This document shows positions 24,825 to 35,880 of a DNA stretch of 64,000 bases, in pieces (position 1 is the first letter of the stretch; each line of letters starts with the position of its first letter). Position numbers and translations under genes: made by a program. This DNA comes from Pedinophyceae sp. YPF-701. Taxonomy: Eukaryota; Chlorophyta; Pedinophyceae. Location of the stretch: NCBI GenBank assembly GCA_916048055.1, contig CAJZHL010000008.1, forward strand, positions 1 to 64,000, read 5' to 3'. Below the pieces are notes generated by a model, which did not search any database, was not told where the DNA came from, and saw only the letters and a list, made by a program, of their open reading frames with translations.

Positions 24825-27800
24825 ATGGCGCCGCGGGCGAGGGTGCCTCCGGAGCACTACTGCGTGAACAGCGTGTCGATGTGGGACACCCTGCTGGCCA
24901 CGAGGTGACCCCCCCCGCCGCGCCGCGCCCGCGCGCGACTGCTGCCGATCGCCCGCGCGCCCCGACGCGCCGGTCGCGGGCGCTGCTCGCCCAGGCTCGC
25001 CGGAACCCTCGACCATTGTGCGCCCGTGGTCGTGCAGGCAGCGCCGCGTGGTGACGTTCGGCGCCCCGGACTCCAAGGCCCTCGGGCGCTTCTGCTGCAT
25101 CGACGGGTCGCCCGACGACCCGACCAGCGCGCCGCGGTCCATCCTGGAGGCCGTGGTGGTGAAGCAGGTGTCGGCGGGGGACCGGCACGGGGCCGCGCTC
25201 GACGCGCAGGGGCAGCTGTACGTGTGGGGCGAGAACGACCAGGGCCAGTTGGGCATCAAGGATGTGCCGCCCCCCGGGTTCTCGCCGCGCACGCCGTTCG
25301 GGAGCATGACCAAGGCCCGGCACGAGGCACTGTCGCGGGCGGCGTCGCGGGCGGCGTCGCGGGCGGCGTCGCGCAGGGGGTCGCACGGTGAAGACGACGG
25401 GATCGCACAAGCGGAGGAACCGTGAGCGCCCCGCGCCGCCGTGCTGCCGCAGCGCGACCCGCTCATGCAATGCCGCGTGATGTGCAGCAACACCTCGACT
25501 GCCTCGCGTCCTGCCGCCGCTGGCTGCGTTCGCGGTGGGAACGTTGCGCGCCGCCGTCTCCGCTCGCAGGGAGCCCGTCGACCTGGAGTGCGCGTACCCG
25601 TGCAAGCTGCGAATGTCGCACACCGTGTCGCTGGTGGCCTGCGGGCACGCGTTCACGCTCGCGGCGCTGACGCGCGGCGGCTTGATCGGCTGGGGCTGCA
25701 ACGCCGAGGGGCAGCTGGGGCTGCCGACGAACGTCACGGGGAGCGTGGTGCGCGAGCCCAAGGTGTGTGGCCCGCTGTACGGCATGGTGTTCACCAGCCT
25801 GGCGGCGGCGCGGTCGCACGCGGCCGCCGTGGACGCGGACGGCAAGGTGTGGACGTGGGGCCAGGGCAAGCTCGGGCGGCTCGGGCAGGGCAACGGTCCC
25901 GAGGTGCTGCGGCGGGGGGTGCCGCCGGGCAACCCCCTGGGCCCCGTGGCGGAGCGGCGGGCGCGGCAGGTGGCGTGCGGGGGCGCGTGCACGTTCATCG
26001 TCGACGCGGAGGGCTCCGTGTGGTCGTGCGGGTACAACGGGTGCGGCGCGCTGGGCCACTGGGACGGCAAGGACCGCATGGTGCCCGCGCGCATCATCGA
26101 GCTCCCGCCGGTGAAGCACGTCGCGGCGGCGGGGGTCGGCATGGCCGTGACGGTCGACGGGAGGCTGTGGATGTGGGGCCAGTCGCCGTGGCTTCTCCCG
26201 AAGCTCAAGCGCGGGAAGGTCACCGCGCCGCACCCGCCGTACGAGCGCAAGGACCTCCCGCCGGGGCGCGTGGTGCACGCGTCGTGCTCGGGCGAGCACG
26301 CCGCGATCGTGACGGACCGCGGGCACCTCGTCGTGTGGGGCTCGGGGAAGCTCCTCCCGCCGTCGGTCTCCGCGGGTGGCGACGGGCCGCTGTCCATCGG
26401 GGAGACGCTCAAGGACGGCGTGGCGACGGTGTGCTGCGGGTCAACCTTCACCGTCGCGCTCTGCCACCCCTCGAAGTTCAACATGTCGGCGGAGACGCTC
26501 GAGCTCCTGCAGAAGTCCCTCTACGCCTGGTGAGCGCCGCACACCCCCGCGCTGCTGTGCCTCCGCCGCTGTGCCCGCCCGCCGCCTCGCACGCGCGGCC
26601 GGGGGCCCGATCCGCTGCGTGCTGCGTGTGCCGCGCAGGTTCGTGCGTTCCAACGAGGACGCGGGGGCCAGGTCGCTGGTGGACGAGGGGACCCCGGAGG
26701 AGGTGTTCCGAGACCTCCCCATGACGCAGGCCGTCTTCACGCTGCTGTGCAAGGAGGCCGGCCTCATCACGAACGCGACGGGCTACGGCGAGGCCGCGTT
26801 CCTCTTCGACTCCGGCACCAAGGAGGTGCGACCCGCCCCCGCAACCCCCTCCCCCCCTGCGCACACACCCGCGCGGCCGGCCGCTCAGACGGCGGCACCC
26901 CCCCGCTCCGTCCCCGCAGCTCGAGAGCAACCAGTACGAGATGGAGGGCAACAAGCGCATCCTGTTCCCGCAGTTCACGTCGATCATGCTCAAGCTTGCG
27001 TCACTGATGTACCACGAGCTCCCGCGGCCCGTGGGCCTCCGCCGGCTGTACCAGGAGCACATCAGCCGCCTCTCGAAGCGGCCCCCGAGCGGCCCTTCGA
27101 GCATCATGCGCTCGGCCGTGCACCCGTCGCTGCTGTCGGTGCTGGACCATGTCTCCCTGAAGGAGATCGTGCAGCAGTGCTTCGCGTACTCGTCCTTCAT
27201 GGCGGGCGACCCCAGCGCGCTGCTGCTCAACGTCCGCGACTCGTCGAAGGCGATGAAGGACCCGGACGAGGGCCGCTTCGCCAGCGCGCCGCCGCACGTC
27301 GTGGGGAGGCTCCTGCGCTCGGCGGGCGTGCTGAGCAACACCATGCTCGGCATGGTCGGCGAGCTGACCGAGTTCATGCAGCTCGCGCCGCTCCTCGGCC
27401 CGCGCCCGCCGAACAACGCCCCCATGGCCGAGGGCTGGTACGTGGAGGCCATGCTCATCATCTTGCTGTTTCCGTACCCGGGCCTGGACATCCCCGTCGG
27501 GGTGGCGCGCGTGAGCGAGGCCGGCGGCGAGGAGCGCGGCGTCGACCTGCCGCTGTTCCAGGACCTGCTCATTCTGTGTTCGATCCTGCACCACGTCCAG
27601 ACGGGCGGCGCGGTGGAGGGCATCGAGGACGTGGGGGGCATGTTCTCGTCGCTGGCGCTCGTCGGGGCGGACGAGAAGGAGCGGCAGGCGATCGAGGCGG
27701 GCGACGAGCAGTCGGAGAAGGGGTCGGTGAGCGACCGGGTGTCGTTCGCGGGGAGTGCGCTGAGCGCGCGCGGGGCCACGACGGGCGTGGGCGCGCAGGT

Positions 27801-30800
27801 GAAGCTGACGGTGTCCAAGCTGCACCGGTGGCGCGACGCGCAGCGCGACCCGGGCGTGGCGGACGGGAAGGGCGTGAAGACGGACGCGATGCTGGAGGAC
27901 GAGGTGGACACCATGTTCCACCTGTTCTGCATCATCGACGAGCAGGTCGAGGACGTCTTCATGGACCGCGACGTGACGCTCGCGTTCTGCAAGGAGGCCA
28001 AGCTCATGGACGCGCGCTTCACCCAGACGCACTTCGACCGCATCTGGGAACGCATCGCCGTGCCCCAGGAGTGGCACCCCGCCGCGCGCGCGGCCGGGCA
28101 GCCGCGCCCCGCCGTGACCAAGGCGCGCCCCCTACGCGCGCATGCATGCACGCACAGTCCCTGTGTCCGCCCGCACGCCGCCTCCTGACACCACCAAGCG
28201 ACCCCCACCCCTCCGGTGCCCCAACCCCCCTCTGCAGAAGACGCGCCTGGTGCTGTACCGCCCCGAGTTCACGGCGATCCTGGAGAAGATCGGGCTGCAG
28301 AAGCAGGCGCGGGCGCGCGCGGCGAAGCAGGCCTACCGGCTGCTGGTGAAGCGGCACGTGGTCCCCCTGCGGCAGGCCAAGCTGCGGCGGCTGGACCGCG
28401 CGATCGGCGCGCTGCTGCACCCGGACGTGAACGAGGTGCTGGAGGAGTACGAGCCCGCGCTGAAGGAGACGTACGCGATCTACAGCATGATGGACGAGGA
28501 GCTCGGGTGGGACATCTCGTGGGACCGCATCGAGGAGGCGGCCGAGTCGATGTCGATCCTGGAGCTGACGGCGCTCGCGACGAACTTCAAGCTCGTGCCG
28601 ACGCTGCTGAGCCAGAAGGAGCTGGACCTGGTGTTCCGGAAGGTCAACTACGGCCCCGGGTCGGACGACGACTTCACGGAGATGTCGTACGACGAGTTCG
28701 TGGACGCGGTGGGGCTGATCGCGTACCTGGGGTTCAGCAAGGACCCGGAGTTCGCGAAGAAGGGCGCGGCGGACATGGTCAAGGCGCTGTTCGACATGAT
28801 GAACCTCACGCCGGGCGAGATCAAGAAGTACGACCCCGACCAGGACCCCTACTACGAGTGGAAGAGCCTCGACATCGACTACGACGCCGCGGAGCACCTC
28901 GGCGGGCACAAGCCCATCCTCATCCTCGAGGTCGTCTCCCCGCCGGACGTGTGGTGGCCCGACGACGTCGCGGACGTGCTCGCGGAGGCCCTCAACGCGC
29001 ACCGCCGCGGAGACTCCTTCGGCGCGCTCCAGCGGTACAAGGAGGCCATGCACCGCTGGGAGCGCATCGCCACCAAGATCATGCTCACGCTCGACCCCGA
29101 GGAGATGGCGCCCGACCAGGAGAGCGAGGCCGCGCCCGAGGAGGAGGCTCCGCTCAAGTCCGCGCCCAGCCTGGTCGCGTCGACGGCCGTGCCGTCGGTG
29201 CCGCCGACGCCCGGGGGGCTCTCGCTCGCTGAGGGACAGCGGATGACCGTGCCGGGGGGCGTGGTGGACACCCCCGCGCTGCAGGTGCCCCCGGGCACGG
29301 CGCAGAGCCGGACCACGGACGCGTCGCCGGTCCCGGAGGGGCCGTCGGAGAGCTGCGCGGAGGAGGGGGGGTCCGGGCGGGAGGGCCACGAGCTGTCCAC
29401 GTTCCTCGAGTCGCACGCGGAGCCCGAGGAGGAGGAGGGGGAGGCGGAGGGTGCGCCGCTGCAGGCCGTGGCGGCGCTGGACAGCATCCCGGGCATCGCG
29501 GACACGCTGGCGGCGTGGGACGCGGCGACGCACGCGCTGCGCGGGCCGGTGTACAGCGAGCGGCGGTCGGCGCTGGGGGAGCAGCCGGGCAACACCACGG
29601 GGACGACGGTGACGGACGTGAAGCGGCGCATGCTGACGGAGGTCCGCGTGTACTTCTCGCTGGTCATGGGGTGCGTGCTGCAGCAGGAGTCGCAGGACCG
29701 CGCCGCGCTGGACGTGCTGACGACGGCGGCGAAGGAGGCCGAGTCGCTGCCGGAGCACCACGAGCTGCGCATGACGGTCCCCAGCATCGAGGGGTGCTCG
29801 TACTACCACCGCGGGCAGATGCGGCAGGCGTACCGCTCGCTGGTGCAGGCGCGCGTCGAGCGCGCGGGCGCGAAGGACTTCGGCCCGTCGCACCTGCACA
29901 CGGCGGTGGTGTCGCACAACCTGGGGTGCTGCCTCTCCCGGCTCGGCAAGTACGAGAAGGCGCTCGACCTCCTCACGCAGGCCGAGCAGGTGCTGTCGCG
30001 CGAGCTCGGCGCGAACCACCCGCGCGCGGCGCTGGCCCTGCGCAACCTCGCGCAGATCCGCCAGATGTACATGGGCGTGATGCGCGACAAGGCGGGGCGC
30101 GGGGCCGCGGAGGCCGGGGGCGGCGAGGAGGGCGCGGAGGGCGAGGAGGGCGAGGACGAGGGGAAGGAGGGGAAGGAGAGCCGCGCGAAGACGGCGTTCT
30201 TCAAGCACCTCCAGAACGGCCCGCGGAAGTACACCGAGGTGGAGCTGAGCATGGCCGGCGGGGCGCGCGTGCGGCAGCAGCAGCGCGTGGCCGCGTCGTG
30301 GAAGCCGCGCTATGCCAAGGCGTTCCGCCCGACCACGTACGAGCGCATGAAGGACGACCTCCGCGCCGTGGCCCGCGGCGAGAAGCAGGTCATGCCCTCG
30401 CTGCTGCACCTCCTGCAGCTCATGGAGTTCGACGTGCCGTACCAGTGGGCGCTCGAGCAGATCGTGATGCGCGAGCGCAAGACCAACCGGCTGCGCGAGG
30501 AGCGGATCGAGTTCCACCCGAACAAGGCCGACTTTGCCAACATGGCCTCCGTGGACCACTTCCTGCGCAACATGCTCCAGGAGGCGCAGGCCGACGCCGC
30601 GGAGGACGAGGACGGCGAGGAGGACGCGGACGGCGATGCGGGAGACGCGCAGCCGGCCGACTCGCCGCACGGGTCGGCGGCGGACTCCGCGAGGTGGGCC
30701 TGCCACGCACGAGGGCACGAGACGCTCGCCGCGCGCCGCCCCGCCGCCCGCCCCGCTCACACGCCCTACCCGCGCGCCCCGTCGCACCTGCAGGTCGCGC

Positions 30801-31079
30801 ATCAGGTTCAGGGGGAGCGGCTCGTCGCGCGGCAGCGTCATGAGCAAGCCCCCATCGTCCAGGGCGTTCGTCGCGGGGTCCCGGCAGGCGTCCGTCGGGA
30901 TGAGGTCGCAGCGCAGCATGGGCCGCTCGCCGTCCAACGCGGCGAGCCCGAGCACGGCCAGCAAGCGGACGCTCACCCGCCTCGGGTCCCAGCCTGCCAA
31001 GTCTGCGCGGTCGATCAACGTCGCCTCGCTGTCGCTGGAGCGGCCAGCGGCGGCGGCGGCGGCCAAACATGCGGAGTGA
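24825..31079 (+). CDS. large RCC1-like, EF-hand-like, TPR multidomain protein
   Basis: Seven exons: 24825-24904, 25038-25421, 25570-26529, 26639-26825, 26920-28059, 28238-30693, 30794-31079; 1,830 residues with all phases joining. Residues ~30-470 hold RCC1-type blade repeats, for example HGAALDAQGQLYVWGENDQG, AAAVDADGKVWTWGQGKLGR and AAIVTDRGHLVVWGSGKLLP. From ~480 to ~1,130 come alternating helices with EF-hand-like or p25-alpha-like spacing (TQAVFTLLCKEAGLI, ILFPQFTSIMLKLA, MSYDEFVDAVGLIAYLGF). A Glu-rich disordered stretch (~1,200-1,330) leads to kinesin-light-chain-like TPRs near 1,440-1,540 (SHNLGCCLSRLGKYEKALDL). The tail is Ser/Arg-rich. Splicing across the TGG-TGA at 26528 joins the RCC1 part to the rest in phase, so I treat it as one gene. 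The function is unknown; a flagellar scaffold role is inferred from its architecture and the divergent dynein neighbour. The exon 5 donor at 28060 (GTGCCC) is the weakest junction. Confidence 0.75.
25333..25373 (+). repeat. 12-base tandem repeat inside the RCC1/TPR gene
   Basis: Three full copies plus part of a fourth of the 12-mer tcgcgggcggcg, encoding repeated Ser-Arg-Ala-Ala. It lies at the end of exon 2 in a loop between RCC1 blades, so length changes in multiples of four residues should be tolerated. Confidence 0.8.
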
Positions 31080-31389
31080 TGCGGAGAGAGTCGCCGCGCG
31101 GTTCCTTGGCGAGCGGTGTGAATGCGATCGGAGGGTCACTTGCATTCAGGCGAAGCAGGGCCAGTCGCACGGGCACGCACGCGGCTAGAAGGACGGCCAG
31201 CGCCGTCGGCACGGGCGGCGCCCATTCAGCGGCGCGCAATCTGGCACAGAGCGTCTCATGGTGTTGTTCAGCGACTAGCCCTGTCAGCGGCTAGGCGAGA
31301 CACGACCCTGCGAGTGCTGGCGGCCCCTGGAATTTACAGGTCTGTGTTGGGGCCCCGAGCTGGCGTCGCGCTCTCACTCCGGCCCGGGC
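31080..31389. other. convergent intergenic spacer
   Basis: Holds the 3' ends of the RCC1/TPR gene (rightward) and the taxilin gene (leftward). The only element I can name is a TGTAA on the minus strand at 31338-31334, listed separately. Confidence 0.5.
31334..31338 (-). terminator. candidate poly(A) signal TGTAA for taxilin
   Basis: TGTAA on the coding strand, about 52 bases after the taxilin stop. TGTAA is the standard poly(A) signal of green algae such as Chlamydomonas. In DNA this GC-rich a TGTAA is uncommon by chance, but one pentamer is weak evidence alone. Confidence 0.45.
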
Positions 31390-33310
31390 CTACTGCGCGG
31401 GCACCGCCTCGGCGAGGTGCGAGCCCTCCCCAGCGGCGGCGGGTGCGTCGCCCTCCTTGGCTGCGCCCGCCTCGCCGCCGGGCGTCTGCCCGCGGAGCGC
31501 CCTGCAGAGGGCCTCGAGGCGGTCCCGCTGCGCGATCACGCGCTTCATCTCCTGCAGCTGCTCCTCGTTGCGCGACAGGGCCTGCACCAGCATCTGGCTG
31601 TGCTTGGCGCTGGTCTCCATGAGCTCCTTCTCGCGGCGCAGCATCGCGAGCTCGGCCTCCTCCTTCGCGCGCAGCTTCTTCGTCGCGTCGTCCAGCCGCC
31701 CCTTGACGTCGCCCAGCACCTCCTCGTAGTGCTTGTTGGTCTGCTCCAGGTCCGCCAGCCGCCCGTTCACCAGCGCCTTCATCTTCTCGAACCCCGCGAG
31801 GCTCTCGCCCATGCGCGCCTCGAGCTGCTCCGACCGCTGCTCCTGCTGCCGCGCCACCTCCGTCGCGTGCTCCAGCTTCAGCTGCAGCAGCTCGCGCTCC
31901 TTCCCGTGCGCCGCCTCCTGCTTCTTCGCCACCTCCTGCGTCCGCTCCATCTGCTCCAGCAGCTTCGCCAGGTGCCCGCGCATCTCCTCGCGGTCCGCCT
32001 CCGCCCGCCCCACCTGCTCCAGCGCCTTGCGCCGCTCCTCGCTCATGCCCTCCACCTGCCGCGAAATGCCGTCGATGCCCGCGCGCAGCCGCTCCTCCAG
32101 CTCCTCACGCCGCCGCGCCTCCAGCTCCTGCGTCGCCCGCGCCGCCTCCGCCACCTCCTTGTTGCGCCGCTGCAGCTCCTTGCACAGCCCCTCCAGACGG
32201 TCCACCTGCTGGCTGCGCTTCATCAGCTCCTCCACCAGCCGCGCGCGCTCCCTCGCGGCACCGCCGGCCTGCTTCGTCAGGGACTTGCACTCCCGCTCCG
32301 CGCTGCAACCCACACACACACCACACACACATCACGCGCGTCAGCAGGCACGTGGCCGCCGGTCCGCGCCCGGGGCGCGCAGCCAGGTGCTGGCCAGGCG
32401 GGCGCGCATCGGTCGGCGCAGGTCCCACCTGCGGGCCGCTGTGCACGTCGCGACCAAGGCGCCCTGCAGAGCCTCGCGCTTCTGATCCTCGCTCGCGTCG
32501 CGCGACGTGACGGTCGCCACCACCTGCGAAGAGACGACGACGTCAAGACGGGGAATCATCGTGCGACAGAAACGACGCGAAACCGCGCCTGGGGCGGACG
32601 GTGAAGGAAGAGTGCACACGAGCCGGTGCTGTTACGCGTGTGCACGGAACTGTGGAAGCTGGGCGGTTCCGGGATCCTGGCACATGCTGGACGCGTGCGG
32701 TGCGCAGGAGACGGGCTGCGATCGACGGCGCACGGCACGTCGCTGGCGCGGGGGAGGTGGGCGCAAATCATGCCAGGCCGCGGGCGCGCGGTCGCGCACG
32801 GCGGGGGGCCGCCCGCGACGAGCGGGGCGGCGTCTCTGCACAGGCGCCCCCGGTGCGCAAAGGGACCGCGGCGAGCCCGGCCAGGCGTCGACGGGGACGG
32901 TCGCAACGCGGCCATGCCCTGCAATTCGCCCGGGTGCACTGCTTGGCCGCCGCCCGCCGCTCACGCGCGTCTCAAGCGTCTTTCCCGCGCTTCCTCGGAC
33001 GTGGAGCGAGCTCCCTCGCTCCGGACGGCGGCGACAGCTCCCTTCGTGCCACGCGCGCGACTGTCGCACCGCCCTGGGCCTTTGGGCGGGAGCGGGCCCC
33101 GCGACCAGCACGCGCGACGAGCGCAACGCATCCTCGCCGGAACCGCACCTTCTGCAGCAGCTGCTTCCTGGTCTTCACAGCCTCCTCCTCCTCCTTGCAC
33201 GAGCAGCGCGCTTTGGCGAGCTCGAGGATGTGTGCTCTCAGCTGCGCCACACCCGACCCCTCCGGCAGGGCAACCTCGCCGCCCGCCTGCGGGCTCGACG
33301 GTTCGCTCAT
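31390..33310 (-). CDS. taxilin family coiled-coil protein
   Basis: Three exons, read leftwards: 33310-33149, 32523-32429, 32302-31390; 389 residues. Taxilins are long coiled-coil proteins that bind syntaxins in membrane traffic; some also localise to centrosomes and cilia. The family signature is clear: LVEELMKRSQQVDRLEGLCK, then ELQRRNKEVAEAARATQELE, followed by an almost unbroken heptad coiled coil to about residue 360. A second conserved block near the C-terminus reads QRDRLEALCRALRG. The final ~30 residues are Gly/Ala-rich and disordered. Exon 1 begins MSEPSSPQAGGEVALPEGSG and continues into a short helix with two cysteines. An internal ATG at 32559 could start a shorter protein, but exon 1 splices in phase and has coding-like composition. 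The gene is divergent from MAF1 across 393 bases and ends 311 bases from the RCC1/TPR gene. Confidence 0.8.
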
Positions 33311-33703
33311 CTCGCCGCGACTCCGCTCGGTACAAACAGTCGCAAGTCCCCGAACCGCCCGGGAGCACGAATCGCAGGACGCTGGTGCGTTCGCGAGGCC
33401 GCCGCGCTACTGCGGGAGCTGCGGGTCGAACGTGAGTCGCACGGGGCGGCAGACGTCGGCCGGCAGCCGCGGCGCGCGGCCCTCGAGCCCCCAGCACGCC
33501 CACGCGCGCGCGGGAGGGTGTGCCACGACGCCCCCGCGCCCACATACACGCCCGCGCCCGCGCCACGCCGGGCGCCTACGGGCCGCGACGGCGCGCCCCG
33601 CGACCAGACCCGCGAGCGCCCGCCGTCCCGTCACGCCTCCGCCCTCGCGCCGCCCCCGCACTCCCCGGATGCCGTGTCGTCGTCCTAGCACAAACCGCCA
33701 GCC
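33311..33703. promoter_or_regulatory. divergent promoter region between taxilin and MAF1
   Basis: A compact 393-base spacer that must hold both promoters. It is GC-rich with no obvious TATA box or repeated motif. Confidence 0.4.
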
Positions 33704-35428
33704 ATGAAGCTCCTCGAGTGCCCCCCGCTCCAGCGCGTGGCGTCCTTCCTCGAGCACGTCGACGTCGGGGAGTACGTCGTCAAGGGCAACCTCGAGCTCT
33801 ACAGCTGCAAGCTCGCCGGCCTCGACAAGAAGCTCAGCCACTCGCTCGAGCAGGAGTTCCAAATGGAGTACGCGTCGTCGCCCGACTTCCTGACCATGTC
33901 CTCGCCCGTCGGGCCCATGTCGGACGCCCAGAACCGGCGGACGCTCGCGTACCTCATCCTCGTGCTCAATCAGGTGCGCCGCGACGCCCGCGCCACGCCC
34001 GTGACGCGACCCGCGCTGCAACGGTCGCGCCTCCGGGGCGCGCGGGGACCCGCACAACGCCGATCGCCCGCCGAGCGCGCCCCGCCGCATGTGGCCGTCC
34101 CGCGGCGCGCGCCGCCGGCCGTGACGAGGGCGGCGCCGACGCCCTGGCGCGCGGCGCTCCCGGAGCCAGTTTGTGCCCCCCGCGCTCCGCCTGCTCGTCC
34201 GCGCGTGCGTTCGCCGCGATGCCGCGCGTGCCGGGCGCCTGAGTAGTGGCCGTGCCGCGGAGGCGGTCTGAGCGCGGGGCGCCGGCCGTGTGCGCGGCCG
34301 CGGTCGCAGGGATCACGCGATGCCACCCACCGGCATTTGCGCACCCGCGGCCGCGCGGGGACGCGGACGCGCGCAGTTCCGGCGCGGCTCCGCAGTTGGA
34401 GCCAGCGCGACGCCGTTCCGCGGGCCGTGGCGTCCTGGTTACGCCGCGCAGCGCCCAACGTACGGGGGGTGCTCTGAAACCTCCAAGGCCAGCAATCCGC
34501 GCGTGCTGGCGGACACGGGCCGCGTCACCGCTGGAACCCTCGCCCGCGTCGTCGCAGATGTACGCCGACTACGACTTCAGCCAGCTGCGGGCGCACCACT
34601 TCCGGAAACAGCCCGGAGTCGACGAGGCCGAGGAGTTGGCAGAGGAGCGCCTCATGGAGGTCGCCGAGGCGTGGAACTGCACGCCGGGGTGCGGGGAGGA
34701 GGACTTTCGCTCGAGCTTGTGGTCGGCGGTCGCCGAGGCCATCGACCTGACCGACTGCGAGGTGTACAGGCGAGATTCCCGCACCATGTGCGGCTCTCCG
34801 CGCCCCTTCTCCCGCCGCCGCCCGGCCTGCCGACGGCCCGGAAGGCTCGACCACTTGGTCGTGGGTGAGGAGAGCCACGGGCGGGGCCGCGCCCGCGTCG
34901 CCTCGCGCGCCCACGCCACGCTGAGCCCCCTAGGCGCTGGTGCCGTTCGCCTCGCGCAGCTACCAGAGCGACCTCGAGTCCGACCCGTTCGGCGAGGACG
35001 GGAGTCTGTGGAGCTTCAACTTCTTCTTCTACACACGGCGACAAAAACGCATCCTCTACTTCAGGTGCGCCGCGTGCCCTCGCTCCCAGCATCACCATCG
35101 TCGACGGAGACCGCTGGGGGCGCAGCGGTTCTCCTCCATCGATCGATGCGGAGCTGCCAGCACCCGTCGCAGAACCAGCTCGTGCGGCAGGACCTGCATG
35201 GCGCGTGCGTGGGGTTCCTGCGCACACACGCGTCCTGCAGGTCCGCGCCGCCGCTGCCACGGCGCCGCCAAGGCACTCACCGCGCAGCATCCGCCGCCCC
35301 CTGACCGCAGCTGCCGCGGATGCGCCAAGGGCCGGGACAACAGCGACGACTCGACGCCCGACCACGGGGCGTACGACAGCGAGAGCGAGGGGCCCACCCA
35401 AATGAGCCAGTTCGACATTGAGATTTAG
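33704..35428 (+). CDS. MAF1: MAF1, repressor of RNA polymerase III
   Basis: Four exons: 33704-33973, 34558-34769, 34960-35064, 35311-35428; 234 residues. MAF1 is the nuclear/cytoplasmic phosphoprotein that binds RNA polymerase III and shuts down tRNA and 5S rRNA synthesis under nutrient stress. Conserved MAF1 boxes are legible: the N-terminal [32 protein letters not shown], then [40 protein letters not shown], and the C-box [20 protein letters not shown] ending KRILYFSCR. An acidic tail follows. The linker between the first two boxes is much shorter than in human MAF1. Intron 2 (34770-34959) starts with GC: only the GC donor after AG at 34768-34769 yields the conserved [19 protein letters not shown]; a GT alternative five codons earlier would delete part of it. 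Intron 1 is unusually long for this window (584 bases). Confidence 0.92.
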
Positions 35429-35494
35429 GCCCGAACGACGCCCGCTCCCGCTGCCCCGCCGGGCCCGCCCAGGCCCGGCTGCAACCCCCCCCCA

Positions 35495-35536
<42 letters not shown>

Positions 35537-35880
35537 ACAAGCTGCTGTACATTCCACGCCACCAACACTGCACTGCACGGGCGCACAGGCGCCCGGACCC
35601 CGCCGGACCGCCGCAGACACACGTGCCCAGCCCGGGCTCCTGCGCCGCGCGCTGCTGGGCGGCGCAGGGCGCGGCGCTGCGGGGCGCGCCTGGTCATACT
35701 AGCAACCGCGAGCAACCGCGGCCCCCCCGGTAGTGCGCGAGCACGCCGCCAGGGGCCATGTGAGCCGAAGGCCGCCCATCAGTGCCGCCTAGCAGTGCCC
35801 CCCCTGCGCGATCGCATCACACTGCCATGGGCAACTCGCGCGAGCAGCAGCGGCGACCTGCACGGGCGCTCGGCGCACAG
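35429..35880. other. convergent intergenic spacer with a CA microsatellite
   Basis: Lies between the 3' ends of MAF1 and ESF1. It contains the CA repeat listed separately. No other structure is seen, and no TGTAA is evident on either strand. Confidence 0.5.
35498..35534. repeat. (CA)n microsatellite
   Basis: A 37-base run of strictly alternating C and A, about 18 dinucleotides, starting about 70 bases after the MAF1 stop and therefore probably in its 3' untranslated region. It is the longest simple repeat I see in the window. Confidence 0.95.

Noticed and set aside
26530-26638. TGA after TGG as the end of a stand-alone RCC1 protein
   Set aside because: A GTGAGC donor splits the TGG codon and the next exon continues in phase (SLYAWFVRSNEDAG), so I treat it as an intron.
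28019-31066. 1,015-codon minus-strand open frame
   Set aside because: Antisense to the RCC1/TPR exon 6, with no recognisable domain.
32303-32340. Short CA-rich tract as a second microsatellite
   Set aside because: Interrupted and short, and explained as part of a taxilin intron next to its acceptor.
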